A DNA stretch of 64,000 bases from Seminavis robusta (GCA_903772945.1 CAICTM010000208.1:27415-91414), one strand, 5' to 3'; shown: positions 31,983 through 43,938, counted from the stretch's first letter. The notes: a model not told the origin generated them from the sequence alone. Program-made: numbers and translations.

Positions 31983-34900
31983 TTAGGAAACCTTTTGGCA
32001 GTTAACAAGCAAGGAAGCAAAGGTGTAGGCGCCACCACGAACGTGGGATGAATCAAAGAGAGAAACACTTCGATACCCTTGTCGCAGGTGGGCGACGGGT
32101 ACCGCCGACCCAGCAATAAAGTCCTCCATCCCATTGTCAGACTTGTCAAAGACCATAATAGATAACATCGCAACCCAGGGCTGGGACACCACAAACTCAA
32201 AGCCTTGCTTATCGTCCCAGACTGGATTCAATCCATTGGAAGGGACCACGCTGGTTCTGTGTTGCTGTCCCTTCTCACTTGGATCCTCACCGTCGTGGAG
32301 CACCACTTTCACAAAAGGTCTCACGCATCTGTTTGTATGATGATGAGACGATACCCGAACATCAGGCTTCGGCAAGTAACTCCCCCGCAACACACGGATC
32401 CTCCAACGTTGCTCTTTATTGCTGATGTTGCTTGGTCGAGTGAGAGCTGATGGCTTGCGAACGTAGCCACAAGATCCGTTTTGACGGAATCGAGCTGCAA
32501 CAAGCATCAAATTTTCATCTGGTGCATGATGGTTCGCGGCGACAAGTTGACATCCCAACGACCAGGGCAAAACAGGGTCGAAATTCTTGCTTGCTGAATC
32601 GGAAATGGAAGAATTGGATGGAAAAATTCGACAGAGATGGTTCCTTGTGAAATGAACCATCTTTCGTTGGACTGTCTTGTGGTCTTTGGAGTGCGCCAAC
32701 GCCAACCCTTGATGTGCCATGCTCAGGACATGGAAAGGTGGTAGACTAAGTGTCTTTTCCCAATACTTGTGTCGTGTTGTGTGGAGCCATGTGTGGCTGG
32801 CAAGGGTCGCTGGGATAGGCGATACCCGGCTGCTTCGAATCTTGTACTCTTGTGCTTGTTTCGCAGCAAGGGATTTCTCTTGCGACGTCGCCATTGCGAT
32901 CTTTGACAGAGCCTTGGCATGGTCGGCCTGTTTTCGAGTCAGCAATGCCCTGTTGTAAGCCAAGATTGCTTTCTTTTCTGAAAGGCGCTCCGTGTTGACA
33001 CGATGGCTCTCGGCAGCGGCTTCTCGAACGGCACTTGTGTAAACCTCAGCGTTTGTTTCCAAAAGACGCTTTGTATCTGCGGCAACAGCATCTTTGTCGT
33101 CCTTGATAACTCGAGCTGCTTCGTACGCGGCGAAGGCTTTCTCCCTGGAAATTTTGCATTTCTCGACAGCAGCAATCTTGTGTGAGAAGTCGGTGGCGGC
33201 TTCTGCCTCGATGGCAAGGGAATCCGCTCGCTTCCGAGTTTCTACTGCCAATGTAGCCGCGTCCGAAGAAGCTCGTTCTGCCTCTGCTAGCTGTGCTCGA
33301 ACGCTTTCGAGATGGGAAGTTCTCTCCTGGACGTTGGCCTCGGCCTTATCGCGGGCGACGTGACGCAAATTGGCTGCATCCCTCTCTTCTTCTGCATGTT
33401 CGGCCAGCTCCTCTGCAACCATGGAGCTACGATCGGCTTGCTTGCGAACCTGGACGGCAATGTCTGCTTGGATTTTCCACATCTGTGCCTTCTCTTCGAA
33501 TCTCTCTTGACTGGCACGTCGGAGACTTTCCGCTTTGGCGTTTTCGTTGGACGCTTCTTTGATCAGGTCCTTACAGAGCTCCAATTCTTCTATTTTCGAA
33601 GCATGCTTGGCCAAGTTTGGGAACAGTTCTATTTCAGACGGGGGCATGGTTCCTTCACGATACATTGGATTTTCCCTGGCTTCTTCCTTGAACTGGTGGC
33701 TCTTCTCGATCAGTTTGACTTGTTCATCCACTCGTTCCAGCATGGCGGCGGCTTTTTCAACGCGGTCCCTTGCCAACTTGGCGGTATCGCTCGCCTCAGA
33801 TCGCTCCGTGTGAAGTTTGGAGGCCTCTTCCTCCAGCTTTTCTTCTTTTTTGGTTTCCGCGTCGGCTCGACTGCGATCTCTTTCCGCCGTTGCCAGCGCA
33901 CGGCCAGCGCGGGCTTCCGCCTCCCCAGCACGCCTCTCGCTTATCTTGGCCTCGGTAGTGGCGGTGACGACGACAGTTCTGGCACTGTTGGCATTCTCTT
34001 CACATTTCTTGACCAAGTCTTGTACAGTGGCGATCCTTCTCTTGGCTATTCCGGCATGCTCTCGGTTACACCGAGCCTCCACGGCAGCCCGCCTGGACTG
34101 TTCCGCCAGATCCTTCTCCCTCTGCTTGGCTTGGGACAAGCTTGTTTCGGCATTGCGAAGAGCCGAGTCAGCCTCGTTCAAGAGGGTGAGCTTCTCGGTG
34201 GCATTTTCCGACGCCTCAATGGCTTCGCTAATGACAGATGAATATCTGCTCCTCGAGCCTTTTACCTCCTCATAGAGAAATTCTTGCACTTCAAGGCCTT
34301 CGTCGTGTGGCCCCGAGTTGCTGGTTTTTAGCTGCATTTCCACACCTTGGCCTTCGCTGCGAGGACTGTTGGCTGCGCCAGCTTTGACTTCTGCCGGAGT
34401 CAACCCGGCCTCCTGAGTTAGTTTGGCCGCGAGCTTTTCGGCTTCTCCGGCTTCGAATTGAAGACGTGCAGCGCGGGCTTCTGCAAGTGACGCAGCCTGC
34501 TTTGCCTGTTCCGCATCCTCCATTGCTTCGTTCAAGACGACCTCCAATGATCTTTGGTGATCCGCCTCTCGGCCAGGAGGAGGGCCCGACGCAGTGATGG
34601 GTCCAGAAGAGTTGAAGCCAATGACATGGTTATTCATATCGTCAAACTCCTCTTCGTCGTATGTCAAGTTTTGATACAGCTTCTCGTCTGTGGTGTCGTT
34701 TTCGTCGTCATAGTCATCGTTGAGAATCCTTGCACCGTCTTCCACCACAGAGGGACGCTTTCCCATAATGAGGACCTTGCCTTTCAAGGCGTCTGGGCTC
34801 GGCAACGGGGATCTCTCATTCATCGCCTCAATGTCTGGTTTAGCGAGGATGTTGGCTCCAAGAAGGATATGAGTGATTTGTTGTGCCACTTTCTGTTGCA

Positions 34901-36698
34901 CCACGTAGGAGCAGTGGTTTTCGATTCGCAGAATGACAGGATAAGACATTGGGTTGTGCTTGAGGAAAGAGCGGACGTTCCGCAAGACCACCGCCAAAGG
35001 GATTGTTCCGTCGGTTCCAGTTGGCTCGGACTTGGCCACAACCGGCGCCCCTGTCGTCCCGTCCCACAAATCTAAATCCAAGCATCGAACACCTCGCTGC
35101 AGAGCATAAAGATACATTTGCTCATCGACAATTTCCTTGGCGCTATCAGTTCCGCCAAGTGCACTTGTTCCTCCTCCTGCGGCAGCACCATTGGGTCCGT
35201 TTTCCGTGCAAGCCACACGTTTGAGACCCCCGAGTGCGCCATCGTTCCCCTTGGCGAGATAGGAGTCGTGGCTGGTGTGTATCCAATAGTCGCTTAGTGG
35301 CATGCACATTTCCTCTGGTTTCGGCACACAAGCTGCCGGATCATAAATATCGTTATAATCGGAGAGGAGGAACGCCACGAAGCGAGACTTCCCAAGTCGA
35401 TCCAGAGAAGCTATTCGGGTATCTTCTGTAACATCGAATCTCTGGGAGTCTTCCAAGTCATCCCATGTGATTTGATTGTTCAGTGTATGAATGAGATTGA
35501 TGGCATCTTCTAGCGAAGATGAGAATTGTTTTTGTTGTGATCGAATAAAGCTGAGCAGAGCGACAGCTGAGATAGTTTCCTCCTCGCCTTCATCATTGAG
35601 AAGCTCCAAGGATGCGTCATCTTCGGCGCGACCAACTTTGACGGCTGGAATGGGATCCGTGGAAACAATATCCTTCCATACGGCGTCACACGGATCATTG
35701 ATCGTTTCAGCCTCAATATCTTCGAGTATTTCTCCTACGTAAGAGAACAGCATTCCCTCACCTTCGTTTAGTTGTTTTTCGTAGTTTTTGTAGAGTCTGG
35801 AATGTTCATTTCTGGAGAGCGGAATATTCATTCTGTCACATAGAATCAACCACTCTGATGCCGACATGCTATCCGTGAGTTGTTTTCCGAGATCTCCCCA
35901 ATGAAGTTGAAGCAGCAGGATGTTTCTAGCATAGCGCATGCGTTCTTCTCGGTGTAGTGCGATCAAGTCTTCCAGAGAAGCTAAAAGAGTTTCGTAGGAT
36001 TGTTGATTGGGGAGGATGAGATCGAGCGTGTCGTATTGGTTGGTTTGTTGTTTGGCTGCCAATGCTCCATCAATCATGGGGATGCCGGATGACAGGGGAG
36101 AGTTGTCGGGTGATACTCGATAGACCACGCTAAATGACATGGATTCGCTCTCCAGCATGAGTTTCATCACAGAGTCGCCCTCGTTGGAAAGTGCTGTCAC
36201 TCGGGCAATGGCAAACCGTTTGGTCTGTTGTCCACGGAGAATGTGGTCGATGGCTCCAATACCAATGGTTCTGGCTGTCACTTCTCTGGATGTTTGCAGC
36301 GCATACTTCAGGAATCCCTTGACAGATCGAAATCGGTTTGTTGTCACGTAAATGCACCGATGATCAGGAGAAAATGCCAGGCGTCGAGGGTACAATTTTC
36401 CATTCTATTATTAGAGTGAAGCGCCGTTACGTACAGTCAGTCAGTCAGACAGTCAGTCAGTCAATCAATCAATCCATCCATCAATCAACAGCTACAAGCG
36501 TACTAGCACTAGTACTAGTACTCTACTCACCTTGGACACTTTCAACACCTCAACCCCGGAATCATTGGAAGTGCTCAAACTTTTACGTCTTGTTTGGAGC
36601 TTAGAATCAAGCTTGTAAGATACAATCGAATCTTCATTCGGCCTGGCCGAAGAAGGAAGCTGCTGCAAAGCGTTCTGACCGCTCAGAATACTTGTCAT
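31983..36698 (-). CDS. Phosphoinositide-specific phospholipase C with giant coiled-coil X-Y linker
   Basis: Exon 1 is 36698-36531 and exon 2 is 36404-31983, with donor TCCAAG|GTGAGT and acceptor TAATAG|AATGGA in phase 0, giving about 1529 aa. In order: a PH domain (GVEVLKVSK joined to NGKLYPRRLAFSPDH), an EF-hand-like helical region, the X domain (about 425-605) with WIHTSHDSYL, RCLDLDLWDG, VILRIENHC and KGKVLIMGK, and then about 680 residues of Ala/Glu/Arg-rich coiled coil. The Y domain follows (about 1285-1380: LSMAHQGLALAH, FTRNHLCRIFPS, RFRQNGSCGYV), then a C2 domain (WRIRVLRGSYLPKP). PLC cleaves PIP2 to IP3 and diacylglycerol at membranes. The first catalytic His is present, but the second, in the position of the usual YHGYT motif, is replaced (VVAKSEPTG). 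The start ATG is the best in a frame open to 36845. Confidence 0.88.
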
Positions 36699-36999
36699 CG
36701 TCTTTATCAACCAAATGCATTCAGAACTGCAATTGTTTTTGTGTGGTGGACGGAGGCAACCTTTAGAACTTATTGGCGCTTGCTTCGAGGTCCCCACGCT
36801 CTGGCCACATCCGGCGTGCCTTCTACCGTACCGAGCCAAAACCAATGCTCACTTTTTATTGAAGTCCCAGTGTGACATCGACCTTTATATCCTTCCAAGT
36901 TGGACCAGCATTTCAAAAAGCTCTAAACCAGCACATAAATAAAATATTTCGGACGAGCTCCTAAACAGCTTCTAATTCTGCCAATCAGCTTCGTGTCGA
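36699..36999. other. Intergenic, no supported gene
   Basis: This is the presumed promoter of the PLC gene. I see nothing else. Confidence 0.4.
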
Positions 37000-37764
37000 G
37001 CAGCAGCACGCCTGGGTTACTCACCAAATTTTCTCGAGACGGAGATTTAAGCACTCATTCCCAATCACTGAAAGTGGCCAATTCTTTTATGCAGCTGACT
37101 TGTCGGGTACGATTTTTCAAACTCCCAAGGAATGGTACGATTCACTCAAAACAAAGCATACCATATTTGCTGTCAGTTGGCATGCCCTGGATTGCAAGAG
37201 CGCGAGAGTTGGGTATTCTATCAGTGGCTGGGGCAAAAACGGTGTTGGTCAGCTCCTTGCCATGCTAAACACCTTCTATCCCTGGGAACGCCTCAAATAC
37301 GATGATGGGGTTGTGGTGAAGCCTGGTAATTTGGAGTGGCAATCATTTATCGGAATGAAAGGAGGAATGAAGGCTATCAAAAAGGTGAAAAAAGATGATA
37401 TTCCTAAGCTGACTAGGAAAGCCCTATATGCTGGCACGACCAAGGAGGATTGGGAATTCTTCAAATCGGAGCTCAAGGGCTCCTTTTTTTCACATTCAAG
37501 CAAGCTATCGATTCCTCAGCTGGTATGCAAATCATGCACAATCACTTGATCTACCGTTTGGACATATTCAAAACCAAGTACCGAAATAGCATCACTCGAG
37601 ACGCTGATGGCAATGACATTCCCGGTGAAGTACTAATCAACGAGATCCATGTCGTGCCCCCTGCATCTAATTTCCTGAAAGACACCAAGGAAAATATGTG
37701 GTTGTTGGAGAAGTTTGCTTCGAGTCAGTTTGACTTTCTCATCAAAACTGGAACAACTATCTGA
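37000..37764 (+). pseudogene. Frameshifted gene of unknown family
   Basis: A protein-like frame runs from about 37010 (FKHSFPITESGQFFYAAD, then FQTPKEWYDSL, SWHALDCKSARVGYSISGWG) to about 37490. It switches by one base at a run of seven T (37484-37490) and continues as FTFKQAIDSSAGMQ to LIKTGTTI at 37764. The repaired reading is not written out here. No start codon is clear. The protein is mixed alpha/beta in look, with many Lys/Trp, and I recognise no family. The single homopolymer shift could be a sequencing error, but the lack of a start and the accessory surroundings favour a remnant. Confidence 0.5.
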
Positions 37765-38924
37765 AATAGAAAGTAAGTACTAGTTGGCGATGTTTATTTT
37801 ACTGTTCAACGTTTTCTTTGTTGCTCCTGTTTCTCTCATGGGCACTTTTGATCCTCACATCCTTCTTTCGGTTATCAATGGCAGGTAGACACTGAGGAGT
37901 TATCGCAGTCTCTCACACGCTTATTAATGAAGCATTTATTTAAGCCTTTTTTACCAAAGCTACACAAAAACTAGTAACTTAGACAAACACGCCGGAGTAA
38001 GATTTGATGAACGCAAAACACAATACTACTATTTTACTATACGTCTGTACTATGGATTGTAAACATGTTACAATATTCCTGCTTTTAATTACGCCTGCAG
38101 AGAGTATGATATGTGCCACGAACTATTAAAAAGTACTCTATTACTATACGTTTTGAGTCACAATGCAGAATTCGAAATATAGGCTTATATCTATTTGTGC
38201 ACCTTAACTAAAGCCTGTGCAAGATAGAATGTCATAGTCGCCTGACTCATCTTGCATAAGAACGCCGTTGCACCCCTTAGCACAATTTACTATACATATG
38301 GCTGTACGAATCTACATACAAGTCAATTCACGAATTTGTACTGTTATACTATACATATTCGCTCTATGCAGGATTTATGTTCCGTTGGCGATTCGATGCA
38401 TGTTTCAAATGTCACCTTCACTTAAAGCTGTACAGGAAACAATTTTTACTGGTTAACAAGGGATTTAAGGTCGATAGTTCGAATCCTGCATAGCAAGCTT
38501 TTTGCACCCATAGCATATTTTACTATATACTATACTGTACGAATATATTTGGAAGTGCAGTCACGAATTCTCGAAAAGTGTCTTGCATATTTTTATTATA
38601 TAAGCCTGTGCAGGATACGAGTGTCTGTTTTGTTCTTGTTTCGCTTTTCACGCTTTAGATTCATTTACTATACAAAGTACTGTACGCATCTACTAATTCA
38701 GGATTAAAATAGGAATTCGGTACCGTTCATGCAAACCACAGTAGGATTGTGCTTTGTCAACACGACATGGTGCTCTATCTCGCTATCTAGCTAGCTACTT
38801 TATTACATGTAAGCTTTTTATGCAGGTTTCCACCGCTTTCTCTTTCTTTATCTCTAACATTTTTCTTTCAATAAATAAATTTATTACAAAGTTCCATGCT
38901 CCTCAGTGGCTCCTCCTAGGGTCG
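37765..38924. repeat. AT-rich degenerate repeat region
   Basis: Degenerate copies of TTTACTATAC followed by CTGTACGAATCTAC recur at about 38034, 38286, 38517 and 38667. A second phrase, GCCTGTGCAGGATA or CTATGCAGGAT, recurs at about 38211, 38366 and 38604. Spacing is irregular, roughly 150-230 bp. No gene is supported. Confidence 0.5.
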
Positions 38925-39395
38925 CTATAGATCAACAAACATACTGTTTTTGTAGCTGTCTTCGTTTGTACTATCCCCTTTGGTGTTCTTGGTAGCCTTG
39001 TCGGCGGCCTCCTTGGCTGCTGCACTTTCATGAATGATTTTGGTGGCATTTGCATATGCGATATTATTGAATTCATCCTGGATTGACCGTCTTACCTTTG
39101 GATCCATTGTTCTGGCAGCATGGGCAAACAATTCCAGCATTGCTTTATTGTCATGGAAAAAATCTCCTGTCCTGGGAGGGCGGCCCATCAAAGTAAGTGG
39201 AGTATCCTCAAGTTGCGGGCTATTGTCTGCCATGCCTACCTCCTGACTCAATGCTCCTTGGCTGTACATGTTCTGACCAGGTATGGTTGGGTGAGATGTC
39301 TGCAAGCTTTCTAATTGATGAGGAAGCATTCCATTCTTTGAGCTCTGAATACAACAGGATTTGGTAGGAGGGAATTGCTTCAACAGTTCTGGCAT
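38925..39395 (-). CDS. Hypothetical protein of unknown family
   Basis: This is a 156-aa ORF. The C-terminal half is helical and charged (RRSIQDEFNNIAYANATKI, AAAKEAADKATKNTKGD). The N-terminal half is polar and Pro/Gln-rich. A competing minus-strand frame (39444-39220) covers the N-terminal part and also looks protein-like (RFLDARTVEAIPSYQILLYS), so the first half may belong to another exon. No family is recognised. It lies in the same direction as the gene at 40211-41348. Confidence 0.4.
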   Translation of the reverse strand: MPELLKQFPPTKSCCIQSSKNGMLPHQLESLQTSHPTIPGQNMYSQGALSQEVGMADNSPQLEDTPLTLMGRPPRTGDFFHDNKAMLELFAHAARTMDPKVRRSIQDEFNNIAYANATKIIHESAAAKEAADKATKNTKGDSTNEDSYKNSMFVDL

Positions 39396-40210
39396 CTAAG
39401 AAGCGCATTTTGGGCAAAGTGGATATTATGGGGAAGGTGCACAAAACGCTGGATCAAATTTTAGCGACTCATTTATGTGGGTCCCTTATCATGTCGAAGG
39501 GCATTATTTTACCCACATACGCCAAATCATGTACTCGTTCACAGATCATATTGCCCAAATGAACAAACATAATGTCCCTGCGAGTCCGTCATATTTTTGT
39601 GGAAGTGCGTCGAAAAAGTGTGCTCCGTACAGAGATCTGGCGATACGCACCTTTATGCCAGTGCGTGGATATTTGGCGCAAATGCCTCCAAAAAGTGAGC
39701 TTGGGTAAGTGATAGGACGGCACGTAGCTTTGCCGAAGTCCCCGGACATTTTGCGCAAGCAAGTGCATACAAATAGTGAGCACAAGCCGCAAAGGGGCAT
39801 CACAGAATTTTACCCAATGGCGCTGAGATCGCATGCACGACGCCAAAGATCCCATGCACAAGCCGACACAACCATACCTACATTATCCGTCATTACTTTG
39901 CCCAAGTGAACATGACTACGACAACAATGACAAAGCAGTTTACAACTAGATAATCGTTAACTTAGTTATTAGCTCAGAGAACAGTACCATTTAGTAGGAG
40001 AGGGCAATAGAAAGCAGGGCTGAGCAGAAATGTCTTTGGTTGTTGCAGAAACAGTTCGCAGAAAGTCACAGGAACGTGACGCAAACACTGCAGAAGAAAT
40101 GTCCAATTGGATGAACAGATTTGCCGACTTGCCCAAACCTTTTTCGGAAACCAGGCCAGAAGATCCATCAGAGGCCGAGAAATGCCCAAATGGGCCAAAC
40201 AAAGATGCTC
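39396..40210. other. Intergenic, no supported gene
   Basis: Overlapping ORFs lie on both strands at 39475-39909 and 39969-40251, with no domain. Two imperfect copies of a phrase with GTGCGTnGA..TTTTGCGCAA.. appear near 39600-39770. I see nothing I can name. Confidence 0.35.
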
Positions 40211-41348
40211 TCACATGTATGCATCGTCATCTTCATCGTCCAAGGTGGTAACCGTCTTGGCCTTTTTAGCCTGGAGCGGCTCCAAGGCGTTCTTGGCTCT
40301 GCGCTTGTTGGCCTTGTTGAGTTTCTGCTGTTGCTTGTGGGAGCCACAGGTGTGCCCATTTGCAATGCGCAAAAGCTCCAGAGTCTTCTGCTCCAGACTG
40401 ATAATGCTGCCCGTGTGGGCACTGGAATGGGCCTCTTTCACCTTTTTCTTGTATTGGTTGTAGGCTTCCAAACCATCAGCTTCCCAAGCAGTATGCTCGC
40501 TTTGGCCAGCATCAACATTGGTGTACTTCCCTCCTTTGATGGGTTGGGCCTCACCTGGGTGCTCCTTGACCCATTTGTGCAGCTCGGTCCACTTGGCTTC
40601 ATTGTTGTCCCAAACAACAACAGCCTTGGCCTCCTGGCGAGGGGTGAAAATGGGCTTGTTGGTGCTGGTTTTGGCTTCGCTGATGGTCTTGTAGAACATA
40701 ACATTCTTGCCCCACTCAATGGCTCCGAAGACCTTAGGCAAGAACTCGCTCCAGTACCACATGAAAAGCTCCTTTTCCTCTTCAACCTTGCGCAACAGGG
40801 GAAATTGGTATTTAAAAAGTGAGTCAAACATTTGGGGCATTAGCATAAAACGAATATGGACGTACCTCCAAATCAATTTGGCGACAAGCACACTTGAGGA
40901 TCATGGCGGTAGTGGGAAGGGCCTTGCTCTTATCCATGCGAGCAAAAGCAACCTTCTTCAACTCCTGAGTAAGATAGTTGCGACGGGCATTAATGCCCTT
41001 TACCACCGACTTCTTGTAGGTGAGGAAAAAAGCTTCCTCCTTTTCTGCATCACCTTGCCAGCCTCGACAAACCTCTAAATGTTTGGTGACCTTCTTGCAA
41101 GCTTTGCGGATTTCCTCGTCGTTCACCATAAACTTAACGGTGTGCCACAGCTCGTCTTTAGCAAAAGCCAAAATCTCGAGAGCGAAAGCCGAGTTCGGTT
41201 TGCCCTCTTGGGCCCTAGACCTAGCCAGGAGGTCCGACAACTTGTCTTGCAAAAGAGCAATGGCTTTGTCCTTTTCGGCATTGCTATTCTCCAAGTTCGT
41301 CGTTTCAGCTTCCAGTTGGGCAATCCTCTTATATATAGAATTACTCAT
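40211..41348 (-). CDS. Unknown Lys/Glu-rich protein with N-terminal coiled coil
   Basis: There are two exons, 41348-40866 and 40786-40211, with donor TTGGAG|GTACGT and acceptor CCCCTGTTGCGCAAG|GTTGAA in phase 0, giving 352 aa. Residues 5-42 are a heptad coiled coil (RIAQLEAETTNLENSNAEKD). The centre has a Cys/Trp-rich helical region (CRGWQGDAEKEEAFFLTYKK). Then come an aromatic block (LFMWYWSEFLPKVFGAIEWG) and a polar motif YTNVDAGQSEHTAWEADGL. The tail holds a bipartite basic signal (KRRAKNALEPLQAKKAK) and an acidic end, suggesting nuclear location. I recognise no family. Its setting between repeats suggests a mobile-element-associated gene, which is inference. Confidence 0.6.
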
Positions 41349-43900
41349 TTAGGTTAACAACCTATTGGGTCCGGAGGACCTTTTTCTACGCTGGCAATAG
41401 TTGAGCCCGAGGGCCCAAATAGCTGAGTCGTATACCATTGATGAATTGCACGATAGGAAGATTCACGGTGCACACCAAGCATCAACACTGAAGGAGGATA
41501 TGCCTCATAGTAGCACGGCTACACTATCCTATAGTCTCACCGCCGTTCACCTCCGCCCCATGAACAAGGGGCAGGTCCCTACAGCTCTACTTACAACGGA
41601 AGTGTGCATCTTCCCATCATGACCTGGAGCGCGGTGGCCTAGCCAGGATTTAACCTATTAGAAGGGCGCTGATCGACAACAGTCATCATCGATCCACCTC
41701 CACCACAGGTGCGTCTGAGTGATCAGGTCCCATGCTGTGGCCATTGCCTTGTCGTGCAGGGCAAGATGCCAGCAGAGTCCATAGGCGGTGGCGCACCTAA
41801 GACTGGACCATGTCAGGGTATGACCTATCCAGTGGGCGAACAATGTCAGGCAGAAGCCGACAAAGAGCCATGCGATAGGGCCAAGTGACGCACTGGCAGG
41901 CAGTGGCTCCCAAAGGGGAGGCACAGTGTCTGCTGGGGCGGTGTGGACTGTAGGAGGGGTTGTGGGGTGGATGTTGGAGGGGTGGTTGTGGGCTGTAGAT
42001 GGCATGATGCTGGAGGGAGGAGGGTGGGGTGTGTTTGCTGTGGTAGGCATGATGGTTGGTGGATGGGAAGGTTGTTGGATCGTGTAATGTTGACTGTCGG
42101 GTCGTTGCTGCAACTCAAGCACAGGGATTGCTTGTGAGGTGGAGAGGATGATTAATTCGAAGGAATCTATTCAAGGAGGCCAATGCTCTGGGGCACTGGC
42201 AATCAGGGTATGGATCAAAGCTGTTGGGTGGGGATGGCCACTGGTTCAGAGGCTGGGTCCCAATCTAGTACAGTTACCACAAACTGCAAAAGGAAGGGAT
42301 CAAAGCCAAAGGCTGATAGGGATTCTTTCAGGGAAAACTGGAGAAGTCACGCTATAGCCAGTAGAGGCAGTGGTGGGGGGATCAAGGGGTGTTGTTGGTT
42401 GATGGGGCTGTGTTACTGGTTGACACTGTGTTGTCTCAAAGGCTGGTACTCAATCTGGTGAAGGCCACCACAGACTTCAGCAGAGAGTCAAGCCAAGATT
42501 TGTAGAGGGTACTCGATTCAGTGGAATGGACAAAGACTGAGGAGTCACTCAACAATCAGCTAGAGAGGTAATAGGGTCAGGCGGTGGTTGATATCTGAGC
42601 CACACCACGCTGCAGTTCTGACTGGGGCTCAATCCTTTGGAGTCAGACACACTCAGTAGGAGAGTCAGGAGCAGGAGCAGAGAGGTGACTGGTTCAATAA
42701 GGGGGGTGTTGCACAATCTAGCTGTGGTGCTAGAGGGGCAACTTTTGTTGGTTCTTGTGGGGGTGAGATCCTTTGGAGAGGAGCTGGATATCCCAGGGGG
42801 GGCTGTAAACCAACCAAGAAAGCAGCCGAGCCTGGAGATGGCAGAACTCAAGTCCTTACAGGAACTCTGTTGTTGTTTGTTGTTCCTCTGGCTGGGAGAG
42901 GAGTTAGATATCAATGGGGGAGTGGTAACAGTAGCAGGAGGTATCAGTGCCAACAAGAACGTTGGGAGAAACCACTAGTGGCCAGTGAGAAAGTAAGAAT
43001 ACAGGTGTAATTCTCGTCTCGGTGGTCACTGCAGGTATCTCGTGAAGTCCTTCTTGATCGTTCGATCCGTACGGAGGAAGAGGTACGGTCGCGGGAAGAT
43101 TGATCGATTCACGGAGTAGCGAGTCTTGGATCCGATTCGATTCGTTGAATCGATTCGCGGTTCGGGTGAGTCAGTTGCCTTAGGGGTAAGGTTAACTGAT
43201 CCTGTTGTTGCGGAGGAAGATGGATCGTTCGAAAAAGAGGAGCGACAATGGGATTTCTTCGGCCGTCAGGAGCTTAGTTCAGAAAACAACAAATACGTAT
43301 GGGAATTGTTTTCTGTACTGTGCTGTGGAAGGCCGGAGACTTCTTCTTGTGTTCAATTTCTTCCAACTTGGCCGTCGGCGGTCGAGAATAGAAAACCCGC
43401 CCGATCTCGTAGGATTTCAATTGGGATGGCTTTCTAATCTGAACCGGAGAACGCCGCGTTGATAGTCGCTTGGTAGCAGAGGTGCAGGAGATAGGAGGTA
43501 TCGATCCTGTCAACCGGAGGGCTTGAATGAGGGCTTGAATGAGAGATAAAGAGAGGAAAAAGGGATGTGTGTTTTCCGTGATGACGTTGAGTGGATTCCT
43601 ATAGTAAAACAGTACTCTTCAACGAAATAACAGATAACAAGCTTCCTGAGGTCCTTTCGCTTCGTTTCAATGCTTCCAATGGGTCTAATAGGTGTGGTGA
43701 TGGTATAGAAGTGACCGTCGTATTGTTATCGTTGTTGCTATTAGGTGTTTTCGTGTTGGTTGACAGATTCAGAGGGGAAGCTCCTCGATTCGATTCGGCT
43801 TCCCGTGAAAAAGTAACCCCCTAGCTAGCTAGCTAACCCCTTTTGTACAATGTCCTGCCCAACTGGGCAGAACCGGTTGCTCTGAGTTTGGAGAGAAGTA
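41349..43900. other. Low-complexity GT/GG-rich stretch, no supported gene
   Basis: The region from about 41900 to 42970 is strongly strand-asymmetric (GGTGG, GTTGTTGG). It yields Pro/Thr/Ser-rich minus ORFs, for example 42122-41658, which ends with two hydrophobic segments (WLFVGFCLTLFAHWIG), and 42956-42549. I do not trust them as genes. From 43020 to 43560 there are degenerate GATTCGATTCG repeats. CTAGCTAGCTAGCTAA lies at about 43822-43837. Confidence 0.4.
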
Positions 43901-43938
43901 AAATAAAGACTCAGGACCCCGAACCTGGACCGGCTGAT

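Noticed and set aside
33312-34241. 309-aa plus-strand ORF
   Set aside because: It is the antisense of the PLC coiled-coil linker, whose composition keeps several frames open.
38455-38505. tRNA-like T-arm phrase GTTCGAATCC
   Set aside because: The flanks do not form a T-stem or an acceptor stem, so no tRNA is supported.
41658-42122. 154-aa Pro/Thr-rich minus-strand ORF with two hydrophobic segments
   Set aside because: Driven by strand-asymmetric low-complexity DNA; no start or splice support.
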